Source of the DNA: an uncultured Lachnospiraceae bacterium | GTDB lineage: Bacteria > Bacillota_A > Clostridia > Lachnospirales > Lachnospiraceae | Length of the DNA: 58,960 nt | Assembly (NCBI GenBank): GCA_910577835.1 | Contig: CAJTOU010000019.1 | Coordinates: 1 to 58,960, forward strand | Direction of reading: 5' to 3' | Translations under genes and position numbers: made by a program | Notes under the pieces: generated by a model | Told to the model about the DNA's origin: nothing | Seen by the model: only the letters and a program-made list of their open reading frames with translations | Database searches by the model: none | Shown: one piece after another, positions 36,732 to 44,867 of the stretch | Numbering within the stretch: the first letter of the stretch is position 1 | Layout: each line of letters opens with the position of its first letter

Positions 36732-36885
36732 GTAGAGGGGGAACACATATTATATTGAGACTGTTTAATTATGAGATATTTAGCAGCAGTCAAAGAAGTA
36801 CAAAGTGGAAAAGTTGGTTAAAATTTGAAAGTGCATTTAATATATTGGCAAAAAATATAAAATAAATTTAAAAGGAGATAACATT

Positions 36886-37125
36886 ATGACAAATATGGAA
36901 AAATATGTAAAAGTATTTACAGACACATTGGATATTAGCGAGGAACAGACAAAGGGATTACAATATACAGCAATTCCGGCATGGGATTCTGTCGGACATA
37001 TGGCGCTGATTGCAGGTCTCGAAGACGCATTTGATATTATGATGGATACAGACGATATTATTGATTTTAATTCTTTTGAAAAGGGAATCGAAATATTAGG
37101 AAACAATTATGATGTGGAATTTTAA
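36886..37125 (+). CDS. Acyl carrier protein
   Basis: This 79-residue acidic, helical protein carries the phosphopantetheine site Ser35 in AWDSVGHMALI, the usual DSV/L context. AAAAGGAG precedes the start. The last codons overlap the start of the AMP-forming ligase on a different frame, so the pair is translationally coupled and probably works as loader and carrier. It is a specialised carrier for this locus rather than the fatty-acid synthase AcpP, since no fab genes surround it. Confidence 0.9.
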   Translation: MTNMEKYVKVFTDTLDISEEQTKGLQYTAIPAWDSVGHMALIAGLEDAFDIMMDTDDIIDFNSFEKGIEILGNNYDVEF

Positions 37126-38524
37126 AAAATACAGCCAAAATACAGCGCTGGAAACAGCGGATTCCCGCATGACCTATGAGGAGCTGGAACAGGCAGGAAA
37201 TGAACTTGCAGAATCAGTGGGAAGGTGTCTGGTTTTTTCTCTGTGTACAAATTCAATTGGTTCAGTAGTGGGATATACAGGATTTATTCAAAATAAAACA
37301 GTACCATTGCTTTTGTCTGCTCATCTCGATAAAAAACTGCTGTTATCTCTGGCAGACACTTATCATCCGTCTTATTTCTGGTATCCAGAAGAAGTGGATA
37401 TTATGGCAGCAGGAATAACAGGAAACGTTGTATTTGAAAAGCATGGGTACTGTTTGCTGAAGTCGGATTATTCTGATAAAGAACAGACTTTGTATTCTGA
37501 ATTGGCGCTTTTACTGACAACCTCCGGTTCAACAGGAAGCCCGAAGCTTGTACGTCAGAGCTATGAAAATATAAAGACAAACACAGAACAGATAGTTGAA
37601 TATTTGAAAATAGACAGTCTGGAGAGACCTGTTACCACTCTCCCGATGAATTATACTTATGGTTTATCCATTATAAACAGTCATTTAATGGTGGGTGCTT
37701 CTGTCTGTCTTACTGACAGTACAATTATGCAGAAGGAATTTTGGAATTTTTTTAAAGAGAAAAAATGTACCTCATTTTCAGGTGTTCCATATACCTATGA
37801 AATGCTGGACAAGCTGAGATTTTACAGAATGGATTTGCCTTACTTAAAAACAATGACGCAGGCAGGTGGAAAGCTGAGCACAGAGCTGCATAAAAAGTTT
37901 GCAGAATATGCACTTCAAAGCGGCAAAAATTTTGTTGTAATGTATGGACAATGCGAGGCAACTGCCAGAATGGGATATCTTCCGCCGGAATATGCGCTTC
38001 AGAAGCAGGGCTCCATGGGAATAGCGATTCCGAAAGGACATTTTATGCTGATAGATGATTCCGGAAATGAGATTTTGGACAGTGGTGTTTCAGGGGAATT
38101 GGTTTATGAGGGAAAAAATGTCACGCTTGGTTATGCAGAAAAGCGGGAGGATTTACTGAACGGAGATGAGTTTGAGGGGAAGCTTAAAACCGGTGATTTG
38201 GCGGAGAGAGATTCAGATGGATTTTATTATATTGTTGGAAGAAAAAAGAGATTTTTGAAAATTTATGGAAATCGCGTAAATCTTGACGAAGTGGAGAAGC
38301 TTATAAAAAGCAGTTATAGTCAACTGGAATGTGCCTGCTGTGGAATCGATGACCATATGGATATTTTTATTACAAATGGAACTGCTGCCGATAAAGTAAA
38401 AGCATTCGCAGCACAGAAAACAGGATTGAATCCGGCAGCCTTTCATATGTATGTGATAGAAAATATACCTAAAAATGAGGCCGGAAAAACCTTATATGGA
38501 GAGTTGAAAAAATATAGTCAATAA
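37109..38524 (+). CDS. AMP-forming acyl ligase (acyl-CoA/acyl-ACP synthetase family)
   Basis: This 471-residue ANL superfamily enzyme is slightly shorter than usual. Seen: the P-loop LLTTSGSTGSPKLV near residue 135, MYGQCEATARMGYLP, KTGDLAERDSDGFYYIVGRKKRFLKIYGNRV and the C-terminal catalytic Lys in PKNEAGKTLYGEL. It should adenylate a carboxylic acid and load it onto the acyl carrier protein encoded just upstream; the start overlaps that gene by 17 bases. An adjacent ATG at 37112 could also be used. The acid is unknown. Confidence 0.88.
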   Translation: MMWNFKKYSQNTALETADSRMTYEELEQAGNELAESVGRCLVFSLCTNSIGSVVGYTGFIQNKTVPLLLSAHLDKKLLLSLADTYHPSYFWYPEEVDIMAAGITGNVVFEKHGYCLLKSDYSDKEQTLYSELALLLTTSGSTGSPKLVRQSYENIKTNTEQIVEYLKIDSLERPVTTLPMNYTYGLSIINSHLMVGASVCLTDSTIMQKEFWNFFKEKKCTSFSGVPYTYEMLDKLRFYRMDLPYLKTMTQAGGKLSTELHKKFAEYALQSGKNFVVMYGQCEATARMGYLPPEYALQKQGSMGIAIPKGHFMLIDDSGNEILDSGVSGELVYEGKNVTLGYAEKREDLLNGDEFEGKLKTGDLAERDSDGFYYIVGRKKRFLKIYGNRVNLDEVEKLIKSSYSQLECACCGIDDHMDIFITNGTAADKVKAFAAQKTGLNPAAFHMYVIENIPKNEAGKTLYGELKKYSQ

Positions 38525-38579
38525 GATATAAAGAATATGTTTAAAATAAGTATAGGTATAAATTGAGAAGTAATTAAGA

Positions 38580-38616
38580 ACAGAGAAGACGACATAAATT
38601 TGCCGGTCTTCTCTGT
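38580..38616. terminator. Bidirectional terminator between convergent genes
   Basis: ACAGAGAAGAC (38580-38590) pairs perfectly with GTCTTCTCTGT (38606-38616). It lies between the ligase stop (38524) and the end of the minus-strand glycosyltransferase (38660). No long T-run is present, so its efficiency is uncertain. Confidence 0.6.
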
Positions 38617-38659
38617 GAGAATATTGTCTGGTTATACATAAAAAATATATATTGGAAAA

Positions 38660-39811
38660 TTATACATATTGAAAAATTTCAGACAGTTTTTTCTCATAAG
38701 AAAAATCTTTTTCGATTTTTTCTCTCCCCCGTCTTGCGATTTCCTCGCGTTCTTCGTCATGAGACAGATAGTAATCAATTTTGTTCATCAAATCTTCCTG
38801 ACTTTCATACATTACCATTTCTTTTTCATTTTCAAAGTATTCTGCCAGCTCCGGCTGATAATTAGACAGCAGAAATCCGCCGGCACCCATAATATCTAAA
38901 CAGCGAAGCGGTATTGCTGAAAGAATGGAGCGAAGTGTAATATTCAGATTGATTTTTGATTGTGCAAATATAAATGGCATTTCTGTATTGTAGTTTACAT
39001 AGCCTTTAAAATCTACCTTATTAAGTTCAGGATTAGAAGCAGGAGAAAAGCATGTAGTTTTATATTCAGAGGAAATCAGCCTCAACAGTTCTAACCGCTC
39101 AACAGTGGTAATTTTTTTATGCAGAATATTGATAAAAAAATCTTTTTCTCTTAGCATGATTTCATCAATCATCTGAAAGCAGACAAAGGACCGTATCTGT
39201 TTCATAAACTCATCTGTGATAAGGTCAGAGACAATATCATAGCCAAAGATATTCATTTGTGTTTTAATAATTGCATCAAAGAATCCTCTGTAATATTCCG
39301 GCATATTTTTAATCTGGTTAAAAAAATTGTATTCGTCATTATATAAGTTACCAAGAAATGATACATCATAAGAATAGCTTTTTGCAAAGTCTGTTTTAAT
39401 CATTGTTTTCAATTTTTTTGTATTTACGGCAAGAGGCATATGGAAAATATTTTTTACTCCATAGGCTTTAAGGCGTAATACTTCTATTTTATCAAAGCTG
39501 AAAATATAATTACAGTTGTTAAAAACCGATTCTGAGTATAAAGTTAAATTTGGACTGTCAAAAAGCCAGCATATATATTTTATTTTATGCATATCTGCAA
39601 ATTTTGAAATAACAGGAAAATAATTAAATGTAAAAATACAATCATAATCATCACATTTCACGATTTGCTCCAATTTATCACTAAATTCGGCATCTATCAG
39701 TTTATTTGACAGTGGGCAGCGTAAAACTGCTACTGTATAGCCGAGCTCCTTTGCACTTTCAACAAAATCCTCAGAAGTCAGTTCATCCCAACAGTAATAT
39801 AAAATTTTCAT
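38660..39811 (-). CDS. CgeB-like glycosyltransferase (DUF3880 plus GT1-like domain)
   Basis: 383 residues from the ATG at 39811 (MKILYYCWDELTSEDF). GGAG six bases upstream supports it over the in-frame ATG at 39823. The N-terminal DUF3880-type domain (FTFNYFPVISKFAD, KYICWLFDSPNLTLYS) is followed by a GT1-like C-terminal domain with SKINLNITLRSILSAIPLRCLDIMGAGGFLLSNYQPEL and an EREEIARRGREKIEKDFSY tail. Relatives commonly sit beside flagellin and maf genes in clostridia and are thought to extend flagellar glycans. A sigma-28-like promoter lies upstream, fitting a motility role. Confidence 0.82.
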   Translation of the reverse strand: MKILYYCWDELTSEDFVESAKELGYTVAVLRCPLSNKLIDAEFSDKLEQIVKCDDYDCIFTFNYFPVISKFADMHKIKYICWLFDSPNLTLYSESVFNNCNYIFSFDKIEVLRLKAYGVKNIFHMPLAVNTKKLKTMIKTDFAKSYSYDVSFLGNLYNDEYNFFNQIKNMPEYYRGFFDAIIKTQMNIFGYDIVSDLITDEFMKQIRSFVCFQMIDEIMLREKDFFINILHKKITTVERLELLRLISSEYKTTCFSPASNPELNKVDFKGYVNYNTEMPFIFAQSKINLNITLRSILSAIPLRCLDIMGAGGFLLSNYQPELAEYFENEKEMVMYESQEDLMNKIDYYLSHDEEREEIARRGREKIEKDFSYEKKLSEIFQYV

Positions 39812-39947
39812 AAAATTCTCCATTCTTTATTTTGTATTTTGCCTGATTTTTATACTTGTTTTTCCTGAAAAACATTTTTATTTATCTGACGGAATAATTT
39901 TCTTATTAGGAAATTATTCGCATTTTATTTTCTCAAAACTACTATAT

Positions 39948-39975
39948 CTATCGGATTATGCAGGAAAAATAATTA
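39948..39975 (-). promoter_or_regulatory. Possible sigma-28 promoter for the CgeB-like gene
   Basis: On the minus strand, TAAT (39975-39972), a 16-base spacer and TCCGATAG (39955-39948) resemble TAAA-N16-GCCGATAA. It stands about 137 bases before the gene start. The match is good in the -10 box and 3 of 4 in the -35 box. Confidence 0.5.
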
Positions 39976-40045
39976 GCGAGGTTGTAAAAATATTTACAGT
40001 ATGGTAAACTAGGGAATATCAGACGGCTAATCTTAAGCTGATACA

Positions 40046-40054
40046 TGATATAAT
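40046..40054 (+). promoter_or_regulatory. Extended -10 element before the LuxE/LuxC genes
   Basis: TGATATAAT is a perfect extended -10 element (TGnTATAAT) without a clear -35 box. It is 135 bases before the ATG at 40189 and would drive luxE-luxC and perhaps pseC-pseG. Confidence 0.5.
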
Positions 40055-40188
40055 TGAACAAAGTACAGAAAAGAAACAGCGACATATACTATCAGACGTT
40101 TTGTTTACAGGAAATTATTCCATATTACAAATCTATAATGGGCAAGGCTGCATATGCCGCGGGCACTTTGTTCCAGAAAGGAGAGAAA

Positions 40189-41286
40189 ATGGAATACACC
40201 GATATCCTGAATATTCCTCCGTATTCTATGAAAAAAGAGGAAAAAGAAACACTTCTTACCAAAGAGCTTGCAGAACTTACAGAGCTTCACAGAGAAAATT
40301 GCTGTGAATATAAAAATATGACAGATTGTACAGGCTATCAGAGGGAAAATATACATTCTTACTATGATTTACCGTTTCTTCCGGTGCGTCTGTTTAAGGA
40401 AAGGAATTTGAAATCCATTCCTGATGAGCAGATTTTTAAGGTTATGACGTCTTCAGGGACCACCGGACAGGCAGTTTCAAAAATATATCTTGACAGAACC
40501 ACTGCCTCCAACCAGCAAAAAACACTTGTAAAAATTGTTTCAGAATTTATGGGTTCTGCAAGGCTTCCCATGATTATTGTGGATTGTCCATCTGTGGTAA
40601 AAAACAGACAGATGTTTTCCGCAAGGGGAGCCGGAATCCTTGGATTTTCTATTTTCGGAGCAAAGAAAATCTATGCGCTGAAGGATAATATGGAATTGGA
40701 TATAGAAGCTCTGAAAGGATTTCTGGAAGAATACAGAGGAAAGAAGATTCTGCTGTTCGGATTTACCTTTATGGTCTGGCAGCATTTTTATCACAGGCTT
40801 TCAGAGCTGAAAAAGCAGGGAAAAAGTTTTGATTTATCAAATGGAATACTGATACATGGAGGAGGCTGGAAAAAACTGATAAATGACAGGGTATCACCAG
40901 AGGAATTTCACGACCGTCTTCAGGCTGTCTGCGGACTTAATCGGATTCATGATTATTATGGTATGGTGGAGCAGACCGGATGTATTTATATGCAGTGTGA
41001 ATATGGGCATTTACATGCTTCTGTTTTTTCTGATATTATTACAAGAAAAAAAGATGACTTTTCTGTCTGTAAATATGGGGAAACAGGTATTATTCAGGTA
41101 GTTTCCATGCTGCCGCGTTCTTATCCGGGACATTCTCTTCTGACTGAGGATGAAGGAGTGATACTGGGAGAAGATAATTGTCCATGTGGAAGAAAGGGCA
41201 AATATTTTAAAATACTGGGAAGATTAAAAAATGCAGAGATAAGGGGGTGTAGTGATACCTATGCAGAAATGTTTCAATCAAAATAA
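40189..41286 (+). CDS. LuxE-like acyl-protein synthetase
   Basis: About 365 residues from the ATG at 40189 (MEYTDILNIPPYSMKKEEK), with AAAGGAG five bases upstream. Upstream in-frame TTG starts lack a site. ANL-related LuxE fold: VMTSSGTTGQAVSKIYLD (P-loop, near residue 95), LLFGFTFMVWQH, ILIHGGGWK, DYYGMVEQTG and the C-terminal NCPCGRKGKYFKILGR. In light-emitting bacteria LuxE activates a fatty acid and passes it to the reductase LuxC. Here luxC follows with a 35-base overlap, but no luciferase is present. The pair must serve another pathway, probably the sugar acyl module. Confidence 0.88.
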   Translation: MEYTDILNIPPYSMKKEEKETLLTKELAELTELHRENCCEYKNMTDCTGYQRENIHSYYDLPFLPVRLFKERNLKSIPDEQIFKVMTSSGTTGQAVSKIYLDRTTASNQQKTLVKIVSEFMGSARLPMIIVDCPSVVKNRQMFSARGAGILGFSIFGAKKIYALKDNMELDIEALKGFLEEYRGKKILLFGFTFMVWQHFYHRLSELKKQGKSFDLSNGILIHGGGWKKLINDRVSPEEFHDRLQAVCGLNRIHDYYGMVEQTGCIYMQCEYGHLHASVFSDIITRKKDDFSVCKYGETGIIQVVSMLPRSYPGHSLLTEDEGVILGEDNCPCGRKGKYFKILGRLKNAEIRGCSDTYAEMFQSK

Positions 41287-42481
41287 AGAGCTGGAGAAGC
41301 AGATACAGTTTTTAACAGGAAACAGAGAAAGTACAGAGGCTCTCGTTCATGCGCCTGTGCTTCCGCCATTTTCAAAGACAGTGATTGATTTTTTAAGCGA
41401 AGTATCAAAAAAGCTTTTGGCCATGAAAGAGACAAAGCAATATCCCGATATTGTCACATGGGCATTCTGGATTAGAAAAGCTTCCATATTGGCTTACAAA
41501 GAAAGATTTTGCGGCACTTTAAAAGAAAATGAACTTTGTCTGGGACGAGGAACAGTTTTTCATATTGCGCCGTCAAATGTTCCGGTAAACTATGCCTATT
41601 CCCTCACAGCAGGATTACTTACCGGAAATAAAAATATTGTCAGAGTTTCCTCAAAAGAATTTCGGCAGGTAGAGCTTATTAATTGGGCAGTAAATGAGGT
41701 TCTGGAGAGTTACAGCGAGCTGATTCCATATATTATGATTGTAAAATATGCGCATAACAGAGAAATCAGTGATTATCTTTCTTCTCTCACAGATGTAAGA
41801 GTTATCTGGGGAGGTGATGCCACTATTTCAGAAATACGAAAATCACCACTGCCGCCAAGGGCAAGAGAAATTACCTTTGCGGACAGGTATTCTCTGGCAG
41901 TTATTGATTCTGATTATTATCTGGAGAAAGAAGATGCAAAAAAAATAGCACAGGGATTTTACAATGATACTTATATGACAGACCAGAATGCATGTACTTC
42001 GCCTAAAATTGTAATTTGGACAGGAAACTTTATTTACGAAGCAAAAAGAAGATTTTGGAATGCTCTTTATGAGCTTGCAGAGAAACAGTATGAAATTCAG
42101 CCGGTACAGGCGGTAGATAAGCTTGTAAAAATGTATCTGGCTGCGAGTGAATGCGGATGCCGTCAGGTCAAGGAATTTGACAATCGAATGGTGAGGGTAG
42201 AGCTGCAAAAGCTGCAGTCGTCTATTTTGGAATATCTTGGAAACAGCGGATATTTTTATGAATATGACTGTGATAATATTATGGAACTGGCAGATATTAT
42301 TTCTGATAAATGCCAGACAGTAGGATATATTGGGGAAAAGGAGTTTATAAGACCACTACTGGAAGCTGGTCTGGATGGGATTGACAGAGTAGTGCCTGTC
42401 GGAAAAACTATGGATTTTGATTTTATATGGGATGGGTATAATTTATTTGCAGAGATGACCAGATTGATTTCTCTTATTTAG
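41252..42481 (+). CDS. LuxC-like acyl-CoA reductase
   Basis: About 409 residues from a GTG at 41252, which has AAGGGGGTG just ahead; an ATG at 41261 (MQKCFNQN) is the alternative. This aldehyde-dehydrogenase-like fold has GRGTVFHIAPSNVPVNYAYSLTAGLLTGN, VIWGGDATISEIRKSPLPPRA and the catalytic Cys in TDQNACTSPKIV (C248). It reduces an activated acyl group to an aldehyde with NADPH. The overlap with the LuxE-like gene shows that they act together. Similar LuxC/LuxE pairs are known in surface-sugar loci; the aldehyde's fate is not clear here. Confidence 0.88.
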   Translation: MIPMQKCFNQNKELEKQIQFLTGNRESTEALVHAPVLPPFSKTVIDFLSEVSKKLLAMKETKQYPDIVTWAFWIRKASILAYKERFCGTLKENELCLGRGTVFHIAPSNVPVNYAYSLTAGLLTGNKNIVRVSSKEFRQVELINWAVNEVLESYSELIPYIMIVKYAHNREISDYLSSLTDVRVIWGGDATISEIRKSPLPPRAREITFADRYSLAVIDSDYYLEKEDAKKIAQGFYNDTYMTDQNACTSPKIVIWTGNFIYEAKRRFWNALYELAEKQYEIQPVQAVDKLVKMYLAASECGCRQVKEFDNRMVRVELQKLQSSILEYLGNSGYFYEYDCDNIMELADIISDKCQTVGYIGEKEFIRPLLEAGLDGIDRVVPVGKTMDFDFIWDGYNLFAEMTRLISLI

Positions 42482-42624
42482 AGTGGGCAGAAAATGCTGT
42501 TTTAGATATGTTTCGGGAAATAATTGCTGTTCTGTATAAGTTACATCATAGGAAATAGACAGTTATTTTCTGTAAAAGAACAAAGCATAAGAATATAAAA
42601 TAAAACGGAAGGCAGGAATAATTT

Positions 42625-43755
42625 ATGTATATACCTTATGGCAGACAATCTATTAATGAAGCTGATATTCAGGCGGTTGTCGATGTGCTGAAATCAGACT
42701 ATGTGACTACGGGACCAAAGGTTTCTGAATTTGAAAGAAAGGTTGCGGATTATGTGGGGGCAAAATATGCCGTGGCCATTGCAAATGGTACGGCGGCACT
42801 TCACGCGGCATGTCATGCGGCGGGAATTACAGAAGGAGATGAGGTAATCACTACACCGATTACTTTTGCCGCTTCCGCAAATTGTGTTTTATACTGTGGG
42901 GCAAGACCTGTATTTGCTGATATTAAAGAGAATACCTATAATATTGACCCTGAAGATATCAAAAGAAAGATTACTTCAAGAACAAAAGCAATTATAGCTG
43001 TTCATTACAGTGGACAGCCATGTGAGATGGATGAAATACAGAAAATAGCAGAAGAATATCATCTGACAGTCATAGAGGATGCAGCACATGCACTGGGGGC
43101 TGATTATAAAGGCAGAAAGATAGGAAGTATTTCAGATATGACCACCTTCAGCTTTCATCCTGTCAAGCATATTACCACGGGAGAGGGCGGTATGATTACG
43201 ACAAATCAGGAGGAGTTATATAAAAAGCTGCTGCTTTTCAGAACACATGGAATTACAAGAGATGAGGATATAATGACAAACAATGAGGGAGACTGGTATT
43301 ATCAACAGCTTGATTTGGGATATAATTACAGAATTACAGATATTCAATGTGCATTGGGAATTTCTCAGATGAACCGCCTCGATGAATTTGTTGCAAAAAG
43401 AAGAACACTTGCAGAGCGTTATAATCAGGCGTTTCAAAATGTTTCAGACATTATGATACCAGAACAGGAGGAAGGCTGTCATAACAGTTATCATTTATAT
43501 GTGATTCAGATTGTCAAAAAAAATCGGAAAGAAGTATTTGATAAGCTGAGAGCTGCGGGAATAGGAGTGAATGTTCATTACATTCCGGTTTATAAACATC
43601 CATATTATCAGAATCATGGATATGATGAAGTATGCTGTAAAACTGCGGAGGAATTTTATGCGAGAGCGGTCAGTCTGCCTTTGTATCCTGATTTGACATA
43701 TGAGCAGCAGGATTATGTGATAGAGCAGGTGCTTCGTGTTATTCAGGAAGGTTAG
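42625..43755 (+). CDS. pseC: PseC-like sugar aminotransferase (pseudaminic acid pathway)
   Basis: This 376-residue protein should convert UDP-4-keto-6-deoxy-L-AltNAc to the 4-amino sugar, step two of pseudaminic acid synthesis. Motifs: MYIPYGRQSINEADIQAVVDVLKSDYVTTGPKV at the N-terminus (typical PseC opening), ANGTAALHAACHAA, VIEDAAHALGADY with the PLP Asp, and the Schiff-base Lys K181 in SFHPVKHITTGEGG. It differs from the PglE-like enzyme at 16115 throughout and matches PseC better. GGAAGGCAGGAA precedes the start. The step-one enzyme PseB is not in the window. Confidence 0.9.
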   Translation: MYIPYGRQSINEADIQAVVDVLKSDYVTTGPKVSEFERKVADYVGAKYAVAIANGTAALHAACHAAGITEGDEVITTPITFAASANCVLYCGARPVFADIKENTYNIDPEDIKRKITSRTKAIIAVHYSGQPCEMDEIQKIAEEYHLTVIEDAAHALGADYKGRKIGSISDMTTFSFHPVKHITTGEGGMITTNQEELYKKLLLFRTHGITRDEDIMTNNEGDWYYQQLDLGYNYRITDIQCALGISQMNRLDEFVAKRRTLAERYNQAFQNVSDIMIPEQEEGCHNSYHLYVIQIVKKNRKEVFDKLRAAGIGVNVHYIPVYKHPYYQNHGYDEVCCKTAEEFYARAVSLPLYPDLTYEQQDYVIEQVLRVIQEG

Positions 43756-43804
43756 AAATAGTTTTGGTTGAGGAAATTTCATAAGGAAACTTAATAACAA
43801 GAAA

Positions 43805-43830
43805 ACTTAACGAGGAAACTTAACGAGGAA
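43805..43830 (+). repeat. Tandem 13-bp duplication carrying the ribosome binding site
   Basis: ACTTAACGAGGAA occurs twice in direct tandem (43805-43817, 43818-43830), immediately before the pseG start region. A related GAGGAAATTTC and AAGGAAACTTAA stand further upstream. The second copy provides the GAGGAA used for the ATG at 43836. Confidence 0.85.
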
Positions 43831-43835
43831 ATGTT

Positions 43836-44867
43836 ATGGCACAGGAATTTTATATACGGGCTGATGCAAACAGTCAGATAGCCACAGGTCATGTAATGCG
43901 TTGTATGTCTATTGCGGAAGCACTTGAAAGAAGAAATTATCGCTGTATTTTTATTATGGCAGACCGTGAGGGGGAAGCACTTTTAAAGGGGAAGTATTCC
44001 GTTATTTGTCTGAATTCCCAATGGAACCGGCTGGATGATGAGACAGAGAAAATGGAAGCCCTTATTCGGGACAGAGGAATAGAAAGACTTTTGATAGACA
44101 GCTATTTTGTGACAGAAGATTATCTGAAAAGAATAAATTCTCTGACAAAAACTTTTTATATTGATGACTTGGACAGATTTCTCTATCCGGTCGATACAGT
44201 TATTAATTACAGCATATATGCAGATAGTTTTGATTATGAGAAGAGATACCGGCAGGCAGGAATGAATACAAGATTTCTGTTGGGATGTGAATATGCGCCT
44301 CTGCGCAGTGAATTTCGGGAGGTTTCCTGTCTGGTAAGGGAACAGGTAAATAATATTTTGATTACAACGGGAGGAACAGACCATTACAATGTGGCAGGCA
44401 GACTTGCAGAAAAGGTGATGAGGTCAAAAGAATTTAAAGATATTACAGTACATATCGTTGCAGGTGCTTATAATAAAAATAAGGAACAGCTTAAACAGCT
44501 TGGCAGCAGCTTTAAAAGAGTGGAGCTGCATGAAAATGTCACAGAAATGGCAAAGCTTATGGCTTTCTGTGACATTGCCATTACCGCGGGAGGAACTACT
44601 ACTTATGAATTATGTGCCTGCGGTATACCGTCCATAGCGATAGCACTTGCAGATAATCAGCTTAACAATGTCAAAAGATTTGCAGAGGAAGGACTGCTGC
44701 TTTATGCCGGAGATATCACTAGAAATAAAGCAGCAGTCCTTGAAACAGTTTTTATATATTTGCAGCGGCTAATAAAAAGCAGAGAGCTACGGCAGCAGTT
44801 TTTCCTTCGCATGCAGAGTAAAGAAATAAAAAATGGGAGTGAACATATTGCAGAAGCCCTTTTATAG
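43836..44867 (+). CDS. pseG: PseG-like UDP-sugar hydrolase (pseudaminic acid pathway)
   Basis: This 343-residue, GT-B-like hydrolase removes UDP from UDP-2,4-diacetamido-trideoxy-altropyranose. Seen: IRADANSQIATGHVMRCMSIAEAL, where GHVMRC contains the catalytic His, LLIDSYFVTEDYL, ILITTGGTDHYN and DIAITAGGTTTYELCACGIPSIAI. The length and order are those of PseG. GAGGAA five bases upstream supports the start at 43836; an ATG at 43831 is out of frame. Its stop overlaps the stop of the convergent maf gene by six bases. The acetyltransferase PseH, synthase PseI and activator PseF must be elsewhere. Confidence 0.92.
   Translation: MAQEFYIRADANSQIATGHVMRCMSIAEALERRNYRCIFIMADREGEALLKGKYSVICLNSQWNRLDDETEKMEALIRDRGIERLLIDSYFVTEDYLKRINSLTKTFYIDDLDRFLYPVDTVINYSIYADSFDYEKRYRQAGMNTRFLLGCEYAPLRSEFREVSCLVREQVNNILITTGGTDHYNVAGRLAEKVMRSKEFKDITVHIVAGAYNKNKEQLKQLGSSFKRVELHENVTEMAKLMAFCDIAITAGGTTTYELCACGIPSIAIALADNQLNNVKRFAEEGLLLYAGDITRNKAAVLETVFIYLQRLIKSRELRQQFFLRMQSKEIKNGSEHIAEALL

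Noticed and set aside
36771..36821. 16-codon frame between the fabG-like and acyl carrier protein genes
   Set aside because: No ribosome binding site ahead of its ATG, and it lies in the leader of a well-supported promoter; unlike the frame at 4878 nothing sets it apart from chance.
41843..42208. 121-codon open frame antisense to the luxC-like gene
   Set aside because: No start site support, and LuxC motifs on the plus strand cover it fully.
40189..42481. Bioluminescence (lux) operon
   Set aside because: LuxE- and LuxC-like proteins are present, but no LuxA/LuxB luciferase or LuxD is found and the neighbours are sugar and flagellin-modification genes.
43983..44384. 133-codon open frame antisense to pseG
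   Set aside because: It overlaps a clear PseG coding region, has no ribosome binding site, and its translation shows no domain; pseG codons explain it.
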